Shown here: in pieces, positions 15,579-24,881 of the stretch | Layout of the letters: each line of letters starts with the position of its first letter | How positions within the stretch are numbered: position 1 is the stretch's first letter | Virus record (IMG/VR): IMGVR_UViG_3300034106_005167 | Coordinates: 1-32,966 of that record | Source: a virus | Length of the DNA stretch: 32,966 bases | Direction: 5' to 3' (one strand) | Notes under the pieces: generated by a model | Seen by the model: the letters and a program-made list of their open reading frames with translations, nothing else | Told to the model about the DNA's origin: nothing | Database searches by the model: none | Program-made: the position numbers and the translations under genes

Positions 15579-17108
15579 TTAGTTGTTTATTTGAGCTTTT
15601 AAAGTATTTACTTCTGCTCGTAATTCTTTTACTGCCGCCACAAGAAGCGGAATAATATTAGACTCTGCAATTCCTAAGAACTCTTCTGCTGGAGTAATTT
15701 CGTTACCCTCTTCATCAAGAACTGCCTCTGTAGCATTAGTCTTAATTATATTGTCTACCCACTCGTAGTCTTTGAGCGCCTCTTTAACCTCTTGAGCGAT
15801 AAAGCCTACTGTTTTACCCTCAACAAAGTTATGGACTGGGTGCTCTTTCCAATCAAATGAGACGGGGTTAAGAGAATCAATTATATCAAGTCCTGAAGAT
15901 ATAGGCAATACGTTGTCCTTAAATCTTCCGTCAGATGTTGCAATTGATGAAGATGTAGCAAATATCTGAGAATTAACTTGAAGACGATATGCTCCATTAG
16001 AAGATGTATATCCTACTAACAAATACTGGTTTTGTGCTAGTCTCATTCCCTCTATGCTATAACTTGCAAATGCTAATGGTGCGGAGTTTGTGTGGACTAA
16101 AGCTGAGTTAACATTTTGAAATCCTACTTCTCCAAGGCTTGCAAATGGTATACCAGTAACTCTATTTCCAGCAACTGCTGTTCCCCAATATCTTAGTCCT
16201 ACTCCAGTATATGTTGGAGTTTCCCAGAAATCATGTGCTTGTGCCCAAACCTCTGTATTACCACCCGTACCTGATGTTCTTGCTGAAATAAGTCCAGTAG
16301 TTTCCAAAGTATTATTAAAGTGGGGAGTTCTTCCAATTCCAACGTTTCCTGAAGAAAGAATACGCATTCTTTCTGTCCATGTTGCAGAACTTGATCTTGA
16401 TTGAAATACTAAATCTGGATTATTTGCTAATGAAGATATTCTCCAGCCAGAGCCATTTGAATCTGCTCTAGTTTTAAATTCTAATCCCATTACCCCATCT
16501 AATGTATTGCTATATTCATTTATTACTAAACTTCCGCCCCATGTAGGATTTCCAATATTTTCATTAGAACCATTATTTACATATACCTTAGCTGAAGATG
16601 GTGGAGTTCCTGTTGCGACTCCACCAAATACAGATGTTCCTAAAGAAGTAATACGCATTCTTTCTAAAAGAGTTCCAGAAGAATTTACTGTTGAAAATGA
16701 TATCTTTCCAGGAATAACATTTGTTGATACAGTTCCGTCTGCTTCAAAAAGTATCTGTGAAGAAGTTACAAAATTTGTTCCGTCTGAACCCATTCCAGTT
16801 AATCTTCCAATAGGTGCCGTAGAAGATATTGCAGAATGTGCTCCTACTGTATCAGATAAAGATTTTTTAAATTCTATTCCTGGGATAGCTCCAGTATTTG
16901 AGGTATATCTATGAAGGTCTAAAGTGAAAGAAGTTCCTCCAATTGTTACTCTATTTGCTCCAACTGGGGCAAGGCCAAATCCGTTTTGTCCAGTAAATGT
17001 ATTTGTATTTGCTATCGATGCCGCACCAATTGCAGATGGGCTGGCGGTTCCTGGGGTACCTACTAATTCCCATTGACTTGTACTTGCATTCCATCTTTTA
17101 ATTGCCAT
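15579..17108 (-). CDS. Tail fibre with C-terminal peptidase S74 intramolecular chaperone (unit 1, X gene)
   Basis: 509 residues. The A-type N-terminus (MAIKRWNASTSQWELVG) is followed by repeating beta-prism fibre motifs (LERMRITSLGTSVFGG, TERMRILSSGNVGIGRTP). From about 391 comes an S74 (chaperone of endosialidase) domain: TSDGRFKDNV with Ser392 and Lys397 as the expected autocleavage pair. It continues SGLDIIDSLNPVSFDWKE, GFIAQEVKEAL, then LVAAVKELRAEVNTLKAQI, a terminal coiled coil. Such domains trimerise and fold the fibre, then cut themselves off. It is the only intact S74 domain in the window. It has a good SD, and the 69-residue ORF follows it. Confidence 0.92.
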   Translation of the reverse strand: MAIKRWNASTSQWELVGTPGTASPSAIGAASIANTNTFTGQNGFGLAPVGANRVTIGGTSFTLDLHRYTSNTGAIPGIEFKKSLSDTVGAHSAISSTAPIGRLTGMGSDGTNFVTSSQILFEADGTVSTNVIPGKISFSTVNSSGTLLERMRITSLGTSVFGGVATGTPPSSAKVYVNNGSNENIGNPTWGGSLVINEYSNTLDGVMGLEFKTRADSNGSGWRISSLANNPDLVFQSRSSSATWTERMRILSSGNVGIGRTPHFNNTLETTGLISARTSGTGGNTEVWAQAHDFWETPTYTGVGLRYWGTAVAGNRVTGIPFASLGEVGFQNVNSALVHTNSAPLAFASYSIEGMRLAQNQYLLVGYTSSNGAYRLQVNSQIFATSSSIATSDGRFKDNVLPISSGLDIIDSLNPVSFDWKEHPVHNFVEGKTVGFIAQEVKEALKDYEWVDNIIKTNATEAVLDEEGNEITPAEEFLGIAESNIIPLLVAAVKELRAEVNTLKAQINN

Positions 17109-17118
17109 TTATATCTCC

Positions 17119-18399
17119 TTAAAACTCTGCTGAAAAATCTAAATAATCATTTGCACCTACTAATGATATCATTACAGGAGTATTATTAGTAAGTCCAGAT
17201 GGAACCCAGCAATCTAAATTTAAAATATTTTGCGATACTTGGTATACGTTAGAAAATGGTCCTACAGCAGTATTCCAATAGTAATTTGATCCTTGATTAT
17301 ATAAGGCTACACCTGATGTTTTAGTAAGACTTGGAATAGTACGTAAATTTACTGGAACTGATACAGAAACCATTGCTCTAGTTGTAGATATTGTATTTCC
17401 TGATGCAAAATACATTGTATTTCCTAATGCTGAGCTTGGTGTATATCTAATAAAATATCTTTGACATGCAGCAAGCTCCTGCTGAGGGTTTGCAGTATTT
17501 GTAGTAAATGGAGTAGCAATACTTCCTGCCTCTAGCTGAACCCCCCAAATATCTAAAGATAATCCAGCTGTTGGTACATAAGCAAAATATGGATTTAAAT
17601 AGTTTCCAGCGCCTATTGTTTTTCCAGAAACTGATGGCATGTTAAATGTGGCAGAGTATCTTTGCCACCCAGTTGTTATATTAAAACCTGAAATAAATGT
17701 GCCAACGGTTGTAGACCCACCAGTTCCAAAACTTTGATTTGCTGCAACTTGAACATTTACTGCCGAACTTGCTTTAGCCCAAAATGAAAATGTTGCAGTC
17801 TGTCCTGCAAGTGTTCTTACATCTTCAATTTGAGTTCCAAGGTAGGCATCATTATTGCTTCCGAGAGTTGTTGTAGTTCTTCTTAAAAAGAATTGGCCTT
17901 CATATCCTGCAACTGGGGCAGAGCCTGGGGTAAATGTTTCTCTTGTAATGCTATGTGTTGTTGGAGGTGTCGAATAAGTTATATACCATCTGTCCGCTCC
18001 AAAACCTGCTCCAGGAAATGATACACCTCTTTGCCAAATATCGAACCCGCCATTTAGAATCTTATTTTTACCTGTATTAAAATCACCTTGCCATCTTAAT
18101 CCTGTACTAGTTGATGAATCTGCAAATAGGGATTCTCCATTGTTTCCCGCCGCTAATCTTGTATAAGCAGCATTTCCAGTTGCAACAAATGTATCGCCTT
18201 TTGTTGTTAATGCTGTTGGAACAACTGCATTTGTAGTTGTATCTTGATCAATCCAAATATCTCCATCAACTTGTCCTGTAGGAGATGTAGCACCAATGAA
18301 TGTAGTTTTACCTACTCTACCGTCGGTAACTTTGACGGGAGCTAGGTCGGCACCAGCATAGACTTCCCATGCCGTTCCATTCCATCTTTTTACTGCCAT
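17119..18399 (-). CDS. Fibre/adhesin-like protein, A-type N-terminus plus CBM-like module (unit 1)
   Basis: 426 residues starting MAVKRWNGTAWEVYAG (A type). A 'GDIWIDQDT' segment and the linker TKGDTFVATGNAAYTRLAAG precede the adhesin module (GKNKILNGGFDIWQRGVSF, about 109-127). Later motifs are ADRW, QIEDVRTLAGQTATFSFW and IWGVQLEAGSIATPF (about 280). The protein ends LDFSAEF, one residue off the usual SAEL. The stop is fused with AAGGAG of the next gene. Role as in its paralogs: predicted surface adhesin of the virion. Confidence 0.82.
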   Translation of the reverse strand: MAVKRWNGTAWEVYAGADLAPVKVTDGRVGKTTFIGATSPTGQVDGDIWIDQDTTTNAVVPTALTTKGDTFVATGNAAYTRLAAGNNGESLFADSSTSTGLRWQGDFNTGKNKILNGGFDIWQRGVSFPGAGFGADRWYITYSTPPTTHSITRETFTPGSAPVAGYEGQFFLRRTTTTLGSNNDAYLGTQIEDVRTLAGQTATFSFWAKASSAVNVQVAANQSFGTGGSTTVGTFISGFNITTGWQRYSATFNMPSVSGKTIGAGNYLNPYFAYVPTAGLSLDIWGVQLEAGSIATPFTTNTANPQQELAACQRYFIRYTPSSALGNTMYFASGNTISTTRAMVSVSVPVNLRTIPSLTKTSGVALYNQGSNYYWNTAVGPFSNVYQVSQNILNLDCWVPSGLTNNTPVMISLVGANDYLDFSAEF

Positions 18400-18411
18400 T
18401 TTATATCTCCC

Positions 18412-19401
18412 TTATACTTCCGATGACGCATAAACACTAAGAATTTCAAAATATCTATACTCTCCACTAACGTACATCCTTAATCCTCCTGCTGAAGCTT
18501 GAACTACTGGACTTAAATTGTGGACTGGGCCTCCAGCTAGATAACCAGTTACCTTTAAGCTATTGGAGTTAAGGTCTATAAATGTAAGCGATGGAGATGT
18601 TCTCATATTTATTTTAAAAGGTATATTTTGAGTATATGAGTTTGTATATGCAGACAAATAATTTGTTGTAACATTTAAATAGTTAGAAAATGTTTCCAAT
18701 TGTTGAAAATATCTGTGACATAATGAAAGCTCTTGTCCTATTGTACCACCTGCACGAGAAAATGTTGTTGGGATTGATCCTACTTCCAGCTGTGCTCCAG
18801 CAATTTCTAAATATTCATTTTCAGGAGCTGTTCCAGAGCAGGTAGCGTTTATAGAAACTCCCAGTCCTCTGGCATTTACTGGTACTGTTGCAGTTATTGA
18901 ATATCTTACCCAAGATAAAGATGGATTTACATAAATTTCATTATTAACTAAACCAGGAACTCCGTCTCCTGGTCCAAATTGCGATGTTCCAGTTAATAAG
19001 CTCAAAATAATAGCAGTTCCAGTATATGATGAGCTTTTTCTGGCATAAAAACTAAATGTTACAGTTTGACCTGCTAGCGCAACCACCATGCTTTCTTCTA
19101 GGCATTGGGTCATAGCATATGAAGAGGTATTTGAATTTCCTTGAATTCTGCTTATTCTACATCCATAGTTAACAGATATTGGAAGCTCAGATTTATTTAT
19201 ATCTATTCTTTCTGTTTTTTGTCCTGCTGCCCATCCACCTCTTACTGCACCCCATCTATCAGCAGTATACTTATTAGATGCACCTGTATTAGAAAATGTT
19301 GTGCCTCTTTGCCAAAAATCAAATGCTCCATTAATCAATATATTTTTACCAGCGTATTGGTTGTTGAATGGGTTGAATGCATTATCTCTAGCTCTTGTCA
19401 T
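18412..19401 (-). CDS. Fibre/adhesin-like protein, B-type N-terminus plus CBM-like module (unit 1)
   Basis: 329 residues. MTRARDNAFNPFNNQY (B type) runs into AGKNILINGAFDFWQRGTTF (17-36). It continues YTADRW, YARKSSSYTGTAIILSLLTG, IAGAQLEVGSIPTTFSRAGG (around 198) and IGQELSLCHRYFQ. Its end is ASSEV rather than SAEL, making it the most diverged copy of the module. GGGAG lies 7 nt before the ATG, directly on the preceding stop. Predicted virion adhesin by similarity to its paralogs. Confidence 0.8.
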   Translation of the reverse strand: MTRARDNAFNPFNNQYAGKNILINGAFDFWQRGTTFSNTGASNKYTADRWGAVRGGWAAGQKTERIDINKSELPISVNYGCRISRIQGNSNTSSYAMTQCLEESMVVALAGQTVTFSFYARKSSSYTGTAIILSLLTGTSQFGPGDGVPGLVNNEIYVNPSLSWVRYSITATVPVNARGLGVSINATCSGTAPENEYLEIAGAQLEVGSIPTTFSRAGGTIGQELSLCHRYFQQLETFSNYLNVTTNYLSAYTNSYTQNIPFKINMRTSPSLTFIDLNSNSLKVTGYLAGGPVHNLSPVVQASAGGLRMYVSGEYRYFEILSVYASSEV

Positions 19402-19410
19402 AGTTCTCCC

Positions 19411-21021
19411 TTATAACTCCGCCGAAAATCTTAAATAATCTGTTACGTTTCCTGCAAATCTTAAGAAATAAGTTGTTCCAGTCGACATGCCAGTCCTATA
19501 AGCATTTACAACAGCCATTGATGCATTTGTCATATTATCAATTGATATTGATGTTACAGACAATACTCCTGCTGATCCTAATATATAATAATTTGCTGCT
19601 GTTGGCGCTTGTAACGTAGGAGATGTTCTCATTGTAACTGGAAACTGAACCACACCTCTAGCCCATCCAGTTTGGTCTGCAGTATTCATAATTAAAAAAT
19701 CAGTATAGGGATTTGCTCTTTCAGCATTGTAATTATAGGGCAAAGTATAAAAATATCTTTGGCATTTTGCAAGTTCTCCCTGAATATCTCCACCTGCACG
19801 AGAAAACGGTGTTGCAACTGATCCTAATTCTAATTGAAATCCACCAATAGTTTGAAATTGTGCATTAGTTAATAAACCAGTTGTCCACTGTACACGTAAA
19901 CTTTTTGCGGTATTTGGAACTACAAATGTAGCGATATGTCTTTGCATTGTTCCAGTCATTGCTGGATAGGATAACGTTGTGCCGCTGCAATTTGTCCAAC
20001 CAGCATCAAATAAACTAGCGTCGACATTATTAGAATACTGAAGATTCATATAGTGTCCTGTAGTTCCCGTAGTTCCTGCAGCATAAAGAGATAAACAAAC
20101 AGTTTGGCCTGCTAGGGCAATTGCATTTGAAGTTTCAACCATTTGATACCAATTCTGTGCACTTGATGATACTGTAGATGTAAATCTAAGTCCGTATCTT
20201 GTTCCTGGTGCATATAAAGAAGTATCTTGTGTGATTGTTCCAGCGGCACCTGCATAACATGTCCACCTATCAACTGTATAAGCTGCATATCCTAATCCTG
20301 TAACTGCAAAAGAGGTGCCTCTTTGCCATACGTCCATTCCTCCATTAATTAAATAATTTTTTCCAGCTGCATCCAGTCCTGACTTAGACACATATAATGA
20401 ATTAGACTGTGATTGTGTATATGCATCTGTTACTGAGAATAGGGGGTTACCAAAGATTTCTATTGTATCTCCGACTTCCGCCGCCTGTGTTAAAACAACA
20501 GATGTACCATTTGTAGCAGTATAATCTTGGCCTCTTGTAATTAATACACCATTAATGTATACCTGCTCATTTCCAGATGTATATGATAAAGTTAAGTTAT
20601 TGTCATCTAGCCCAGTTACGGTTGTTGTTGCAGATGCAACAGTTTTACGCCATCTGACTAATTGGATTCCATTTCCAGTTGTCTGGTCTATCCAAAGATC
20701 TCCTGTGACTGGAGAGGATGGAGTAACTGTTCCGCTATACACTCTAGAACCTAGAACTCCGTCTGTTGCTGTGTGCTGTTGAGGAGTTGTCCATTGTGTA
20801 GTTACGCCATTAGTTTGTAAAAACTTATTGTCTTGGCTAGTCTGAAGAGGAAGTAATGCATTTAATGCATTGCCAGCGGTTGTCTGACCTGTTCCTCCCT
20901 GTGAAATTGGAAGGGTGGCAGAGGAAGTAACGTTACCAGCTGAATCTGTTGTTACAGGACCCGCTGTTGTAAGAGAGGGAACTTGTAAACCAGATTTTAC
21001 TTTAAAGTTTTTATCTGCCAC
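19411..21021 (-). CDS. Long fibre protein, C-type N-terminus plus CBM-like module (first gene of unit 1), GTG start
   Basis: 536 residues with a GTG start placed by GGGAGG 6 nt upstream and by alignment with the other C-type starts (MADKNFKVKSGLQV). The N-terminus contains ISQGGTGQTTAGNALNALLP, then VRWRKTVASATTTV and GNEQVYINGVLITRGQDYT, the C-type beta domain. The adhesin module starts at about 216 (AGKNYLINGGMDVWQRGTSF). It has GGFQLELGSVATPFSRAGG near 390, DIQGELAKCQRYFY and the C-terminus LRFSAEL. It begins the first C-B-A-X unit directly after the 1126-residue fibre gene. Confidence 0.85.
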   Translation of the reverse strand: MADKNFKVKSGLQVPSLTTAGPVTTDSAGNVTSSATLPISQGGTGQTTAGNALNALLPLQTSQDNKFLQTNGVTTQWTTPQQHTATDGVLGSRVYSGTVTPSSPVTGDLWIDQTTGNGIQLVRWRKTVASATTTVTGLDDNNLTLSYTSGNEQVYINGVLITRGQDYTATNGTSVVLTQAAEVGDTIEIFGNPLFSVTDAYTQSQSNSLYVSKSGLDAAGKNYLINGGMDVWQRGTSFAVTGLGYAAYTVDRWTCYAGAAGTITQDTSLYAPGTRYGLRFTSTVSSSAQNWYQMVETSNAIALAGQTVCLSLYAAGTTGTTGHYMNLQYSNNVDASLFDAGWTNCSGTTLSYPAMTGTMQRHIATFVVPNTAKSLRVQWTTGLLTNAQFQTIGGFQLELGSVATPFSRAGGDIQGELAKCQRYFYTLPYNYNAERANPYTDFLIMNTADQTGWARGVVQFPVTMRTSPTLQAPTAANYYILGSAGVLSVTSISIDNMTNASMAVVNAYRTGMSTGTTYFLRFAGNVTDYLRFSAEL

Positions 21022-21031
21022 TTAACCCTCC

Positions 21032-24000
21032 CTATAATTTAACTTTAGATAATTTAACTGCTACATTCGTGCTTGTTGCGTCTGTTATTGTTGCCTGCAG
21101 AACTCCGTCTGTTCCAGACACTGCTGCAGAAATTACCACACCAGAAATAACTCCGCCTGTTTCTGTAATTGCAAACTCTGTCATATCTACAGATGTTCCA
21201 TTATTTTGTACAATTACCTTAGAGGTTCTTACTTTTGAACCCTGCTTTAGAGACACCATATATTCAATACTTGTGAATGCTGACAATGCTGTTGTGTCTA
21301 CAGTTGTAGCAGTATTTGCTGTTACAGTTGCTGTCTTTGTTTCGATTGGTACAACTAGTGTTGCCCAAGAAGCTGTTGAACCGTCTGTGGTAAGGTATTT
21401 TCCTGAATTATCTGTTTGAGTAGGAAGGCTTACTGGTGCAGCCGCCCATTCAATTCCATTTGTTGCAGATGAATTTGCTGTTAGTAGATATCCATTTGTT
21501 CCAGCTGCTAATTTTACTGGGGTATTGTCCGCAGAAGCAACTAGAATATCTCCCTTTGTATCAAATAGAGACTCGTCAACTTTTCCGTCTAGTTGAGTTT
21601 GAATTGCTGAAGTTACACCGTCTACATAATTTAATTCGGTTGTAGAAAGTGTGGCTCCATCAAGAATATTTAATTCTGCTGCTGTAGAAGTGACTCCGTC
21701 TAGAATGTTTAGCTCTGATGTTGATGCAGTTACTCCGTCTAGAATATTCAACTCAGCTGCTGTGGAGGTAACTCCGTCTAGAATGTTTAATTCTGCAGTA
21801 GTTGAAGTTATTCCATCTAAAACATTAAGCTCTGTTGCAGTTGCTGTAAGAGCAACATCTTCATTAATTTTTGGAGATGTCAAAGTTTTGTTTGTTAGAG
21901 TATCTGTGCTTGAAGCAGAGATTTTACCATTAATTTGAGTCTGAATTGCCGAAGTTACACCATTAAGATACTGAAGTTCTGTATTTGAAACATCTCCAAT
22001 TGTAGCCTCTGCTGCATCAAGTGCTCCTATTTTAAGCCCAGAGTATGATAATCCAGCTTCTGCAAAGTTTGTTGTGCCAGATGGCTTTGTTGTTGCACCA
22101 TGGAATATCTTAACCACTCCATCAGATGCATCTCTTACAACTCCGCCAAATTTGCGTCTTGCGCCAACTGAGGCGGAGCCATTAGGAGTAACCGCAGCAC
22201 TTGTGACGTTTGTTGCAGTCTTAGCATATGTAAATGTTGTTGTGGTTGGAACATCAATAATATTAAATGTTCCGTTAAATGTTGCGTCTACACCTGTAAT
22301 TGTTACAACATCTCCATCTAAATATGTATGATTTGCTGATGTTGTAAGTGTAGCAATATTGTCAGTAAGTGCCTTATTTGTTACTGTAGCAGTAATTGCT
22401 GGTGACTGAGTAACAGCAAATTCTGTATAGATACCAAGATCTACAAGGTCTGCCTGATTATTTGTACCAACGAAAATTGCTGGGTCTGTAACAGCAAGGT
22501 TCTGTGTTTCTACGGTTGTTCCGCCACCGCCGAATGTAATAGTTCCTTGAATTGCTACGTCACCTTGAATATTAAGGTCTCCAGAGATACCGACTCCACC
22601 TACTACTGTAAGTGCTCCTGTTGTAGCACTTGTAGATGCTGTAGGAATTTCAATGTGAATATTTTGGTTTGGAGTAATTTCCATCTGTGTTGTACCAGTA
22701 CCGAAACCACCTGCCGCAAATATAATCTTGTTTGCTTCTCCACGGTTACCAGTTGCAATAACTAGATTTCCGTCTCCAGTTGTTCCTTCTGGTGCCTCAA
22801 AGAATAAGTATCCGTCGTTTGGTCCAGTAATTCCAAATTGTGGCTGGCTAAATTGGCTTCCAGTTACTCCAAGGTCGATCCATCCATGTGCATCTGTACC
22901 ATTATCTGTATAAATAATAAGATCGGCGGAAGAATCAGAATCTGGATTATGAACTGCAACCTGAGCATATGGATCTCCAGTAAGTGAAAATACTGCTGAA
23001 GGGTTTGTAAGTTGTGCTGTAGTTTCAAATGTTTCTGATGTTGCTCCAACGTATACTGTATCAGTAAGTCTAGCAATACCATTAATTGAAAGGTTTCCAG
23101 TGATTCCTGCTCCGCCTGCTACAGTAAGAGCTCCAGTTGTTGCAGAAGTTGAGTCTGTATCAATTTCAATATGAACATTTTGATCAGGGAAAATTGTCAT
23201 CTGAGTATTATCAGACTGTAATCCGCCTGCTGCAAATACGATTGCATTTTCTGCACCATTTGCACCTGTTGCTAATACTAAATTTCCATTACCTGTGTGT
23301 TGAGTTGCTGTGCCAACTGGAGAAACTGCAGCAGATGTAATATTTGAATTTGTTTTTGCATAAGTAAACGTAGTTGTTGTTGGGGTTCCAGTAATTGTAT
23401 ATATTCCATTAAATGGTGCACCTACTCCAGCAATTGTAACCTTTTTGCCAGTAGTAAATCCATGAACTGCAGCTGTAGTAAGAGTTGCAACGTTATCTGT
23501 TAATGCTTTATTATTAATTGAGGCTACTGTAGTAGCTGGGGCTTCCATAAATATGTATCCATCATTTTTACCAGTAATGGTAAACTCAGCATCACTAAAT
23601 GCGCTAGAAGCAATACCCATGTCAATCCAGCCAGCTGTATCGTTTCCATTATCAGCATATGCAATGATATCTGTAGATGAGTTTACGCCGTTTCCTGTAT
23701 TCTTGATAGCAAGTTGTGCGTAGTCTGAATCTGAATCAATTGAAAATACTGCCATTGGATTTGTGTAGGCATCAGTTGTTCTTAAGCCAAGGGACTGGGT
23801 ACCTACATTTAATCCATTTCCAAATGCTGGATCGGATACGGTAGCAATAGTTAAAGTATTAGCTACATCATCATAAGTCTTAGAAATGTTTGTTCCAGCT
23901 GTTAAAGCTAAATCAATTGCATCTTGAGCTCTTTCGTCTGTAAAATATTTATTTGTTGTTCCTTCTGCAACGTCATCTGTATCTAGTGTTGGAATGTCTG

Positions 24001-24412
24001 TTGTTAGCGCAACTGTTCCAGATGAATTCGGGAAGGTAATTGTTCTATTTGCTGTAGGCTGTGTTGCAGTCAATGTTGTTGTATATGTGTAGTCAGCGTC
24101 GTCCCACAAAATTATAGAATTTTCTGGAACAAGTAGGTCTCCATTTGAGTCTAGCTCTGCTGGTCCGCCTGGAACTCCTTGATCGGCCAACTCAATATAT
24201 GATGCAAGGCTACTTGCTAGGCCTGTTGAAGTTATATTTGCATAGGCTGAAATTGAATTCCATGCTGTACCAATTGCTGGTGCTGAAACTGTAGGCCCTA
24301 TTTTAAATTTAAGTGTGTCTGTTTCTACTCCAACCTCGCCTGGGCGAAGAATTGGATTATTTTGTGACCAATTTGCTGCCGTATCTCTACGTAATTGAAT
24401 TCTAACTGCCAT
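21032..24412 (-). CDS. Large tail fibre protein with tropism-determinant-like N-terminus and tandem repeats
   Basis: 1126 residues. The N-terminus AVRIQLRRDTAANWSQNNPI then LRPGEVGVETDTLKFKIG matches the N-terminal domain of phage major-tropism-determinant-type fibres, which attaches to the tail. The body contains two internal duplications. One is a DNG.D..GWID.G...F....F.ITG.NDGY.F.EAP domain (about 216-290 and 475-545). The other is a NKALTDN.ATLTT ... TTTTFTYAKT domain (about 300-370 and 680-750). Residues about 854-931 are six 13-residue ELNILDGVTSTxA repeats, a stalk pattern frequent in phage fibres. The end (about 1040-1126) is a compact beta domain, SKVKL at the tip. This is probably the main long fibre. 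A TAGG-type SD precedes the ATG. Confidence 0.88.
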   Translation of the reverse strand: MAVRIQLRRDTAANWSQNNPILRPGEVGVETDTLKFKIGPTVSAPAIGTAWNSISAYANITSTGLASSLASYIELADQGVPGGPAELDSNGDLLVPENSIILWDDADYTYTTTLTATQPTANRTITFPNSSGTVALTTDIPTLDTDDVAEGTTNKYFTDERAQDAIDLALTAGTNISKTYDDVANTLTIATVSDPAFGNGLNVGTQSLGLRTTDAYTNPMAVFSIDSDSDYAQLAIKNTGNGVNSSTDIIAYADNGNDTAGWIDMGIASSAFSDAEFTITGKNDGYIFMEAPATTVASINNKALTDNVATLTTAAVHGFTTGKKVTIAGVGAPFNGIYTITGTPTTTTFTYAKTNSNITSAAVSPVGTATQHTGNGNLVLATGANGAENAIVFAAGGLQSDNTQMTIFPDQNVHIEIDTDSTSATTGALTVAGGAGITGNLSINGIARLTDTVYVGATSETFETTAQLTNPSAVFSLTGDPYAQVAVHNPDSDSSADLIIYTDNGTDAHGWIDLGVTGSQFSQPQFGITGPNDGYLFFEAPEGTTGDGNLVIATGNRGEANKIIFAAGGFGTGTTQMEITPNQNIHIEIPTASTSATTGALTVVGGVGISGDLNIQGDVAIQGTITFGGGGTTVETQNLAVTDPAIFVGTNNQADLVDLGIYTEFAVTQSPAITATVTNKALTDNIATLTTSANHTYLDGDVVTITGVDATFNGTFNIIDVPTTTTFTYAKTATNVTSAAVTPNGSASVGARRKFGGVVRDASDGVVKIFHGATTKPSGTTNFAEAGLSYSGLKIGALDAAEATIGDVSNTELQYLNGVTSAIQTQINGKISASSTDTLTNKTLTSPKINEDVALTATATELNVLDGITSTTAELNILDGVTSTAAELNILDGVTASTSELNILDGVTSTAAELNILDGATLSTTELNYVDGVTSAIQTQLDGKVDESLFDTKGDILVASADNTPVKLAAGTNGYLLTANSSATNGIEWAAAPVSLPTQTDNSGKYLTTDGSTASWATLVVPIETKTATVTANTATTVDTTALSAFTSIEYMVSLKQGSKVRTSKVIVQNNGTSVDMTEFAITETGGVISGVVISAAVSGTDGVLQATITDATSTNVAVKLSKVKL
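21618..21851 (-). repeat. Six tandem 39-bp coding repeats (13-residue fibre stalk)
   Basis: Six in-phase 39-bp units start at 21618, 21657, 21696, 21735, 21774 and 21813. Most begin CCGTCTAGAAT or a close variant on the plus strand. They encode ELNILDGVTSTxA-like 13-mers. Units have diverged at third positions, so selection acts on the protein. Confidence 0.85.
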
Positions 24413-24417
24413 TTTAT

Positions 24418-24879
24418 TTAACCTACCCCTCCATCAATTATATCATCATTAGGTGTTGTGGTATAGTCTGTTGTTGCAGTTCCACCATCTAAAGAAACAA
24501 TATAATTTCCGTATTCTACATAATTTCCATAATCTAATGTTCTAACTCCACCCTCACCTGCAAAGTGTGTGTGGTCAAGTAATTCCTTTGGGCCAGCTAC
24601 ATCATACCATATTGTTCCGTTAAAAACTTTTATTGTATTTTCAGAAGAATCAAAATAGGTTCTTCCTTGTGCTGGTGCTGAAGGTGCTGTTGCTAAAACT
24701 TCAAATGAATTTGATGTACCAGATCCTTCACCAGAACCAGTAAGCAAACTCCAAGTAGTTCCATTAAAAATTTTTAAAGCGCCTGATACGGTATTATAAT
24801 ATATCTCACCCGCATAAGTTCCAGACGGATCTGAATTTAATGCTGGTGGGGCAATGGGCGTTTTAAATTGCTTTGCCAC
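24418..24879 (-). CDS. Virion structural protein with two G-x-x-Y-x...FNGTxW repeats, GTG start
   Basis: 153 residues starting at GTG (MAKQFKTPIAPPAL) two bases after the previous stop. There is no better start and the frame is open here. Two related segments, GEIYYNTVSGALKIFNGTTW (about 25-44) and GRTYFDSSENTIKVFNGTIW (about 72-91), are the 'labelled box' repeats often found in base regions of phage fibres. They resemble the A-type N-termini (K.W.G..W) of the array. The C-terminus is acidic and Gly-rich. Likely a small tail or fibre-base protein. Confidence 0.78.
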   Translation of the reverse strand: MAKQFKTPIAPPALNSDPSGTYAGEIYYNTVSGALKIFNGTTWSLLTGSGEGSGTSNSFEVLATAPSAPAQGRTYFDSSENTIKVFNGTIWYDVAGPKELLDHTHFAGEGGVRTLDYGNYVEYGNYIVSLDGGTATTDYTTTPNDDIIDGGVG

Positions 24880-24881
24880 GA

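Larger units (their letters stand above)
15359..21021 (-). repeat. Fibre array unit 1 (C-B-A-X-[69 aa])
   Basis: First copy in transcription order: C (21021), B (19401), A (18399), X with an S74 chaperone domain and an A-like N-terminus (17108), then a 69-residue ORF. The size is 5.7 kb. It starts directly behind the 1126-residue fibre gene with no promoter-sized gap. Confidence 0.65.

Noticed and set aside
4071-21021. Diversity-generating retroelement acting on the adhesin array
   Set aside because: No reverse transcriptase, template repeat or adenine-rich variable repeat was seen; paralogs differ throughout, not in one 3' window.
21618-21851. Regular 39-bp repeats, CRISPR-like at first sight
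   Set aside because: Units are contiguous with no spacers and stay in frame, encoding a 13-residue fibre repeat.
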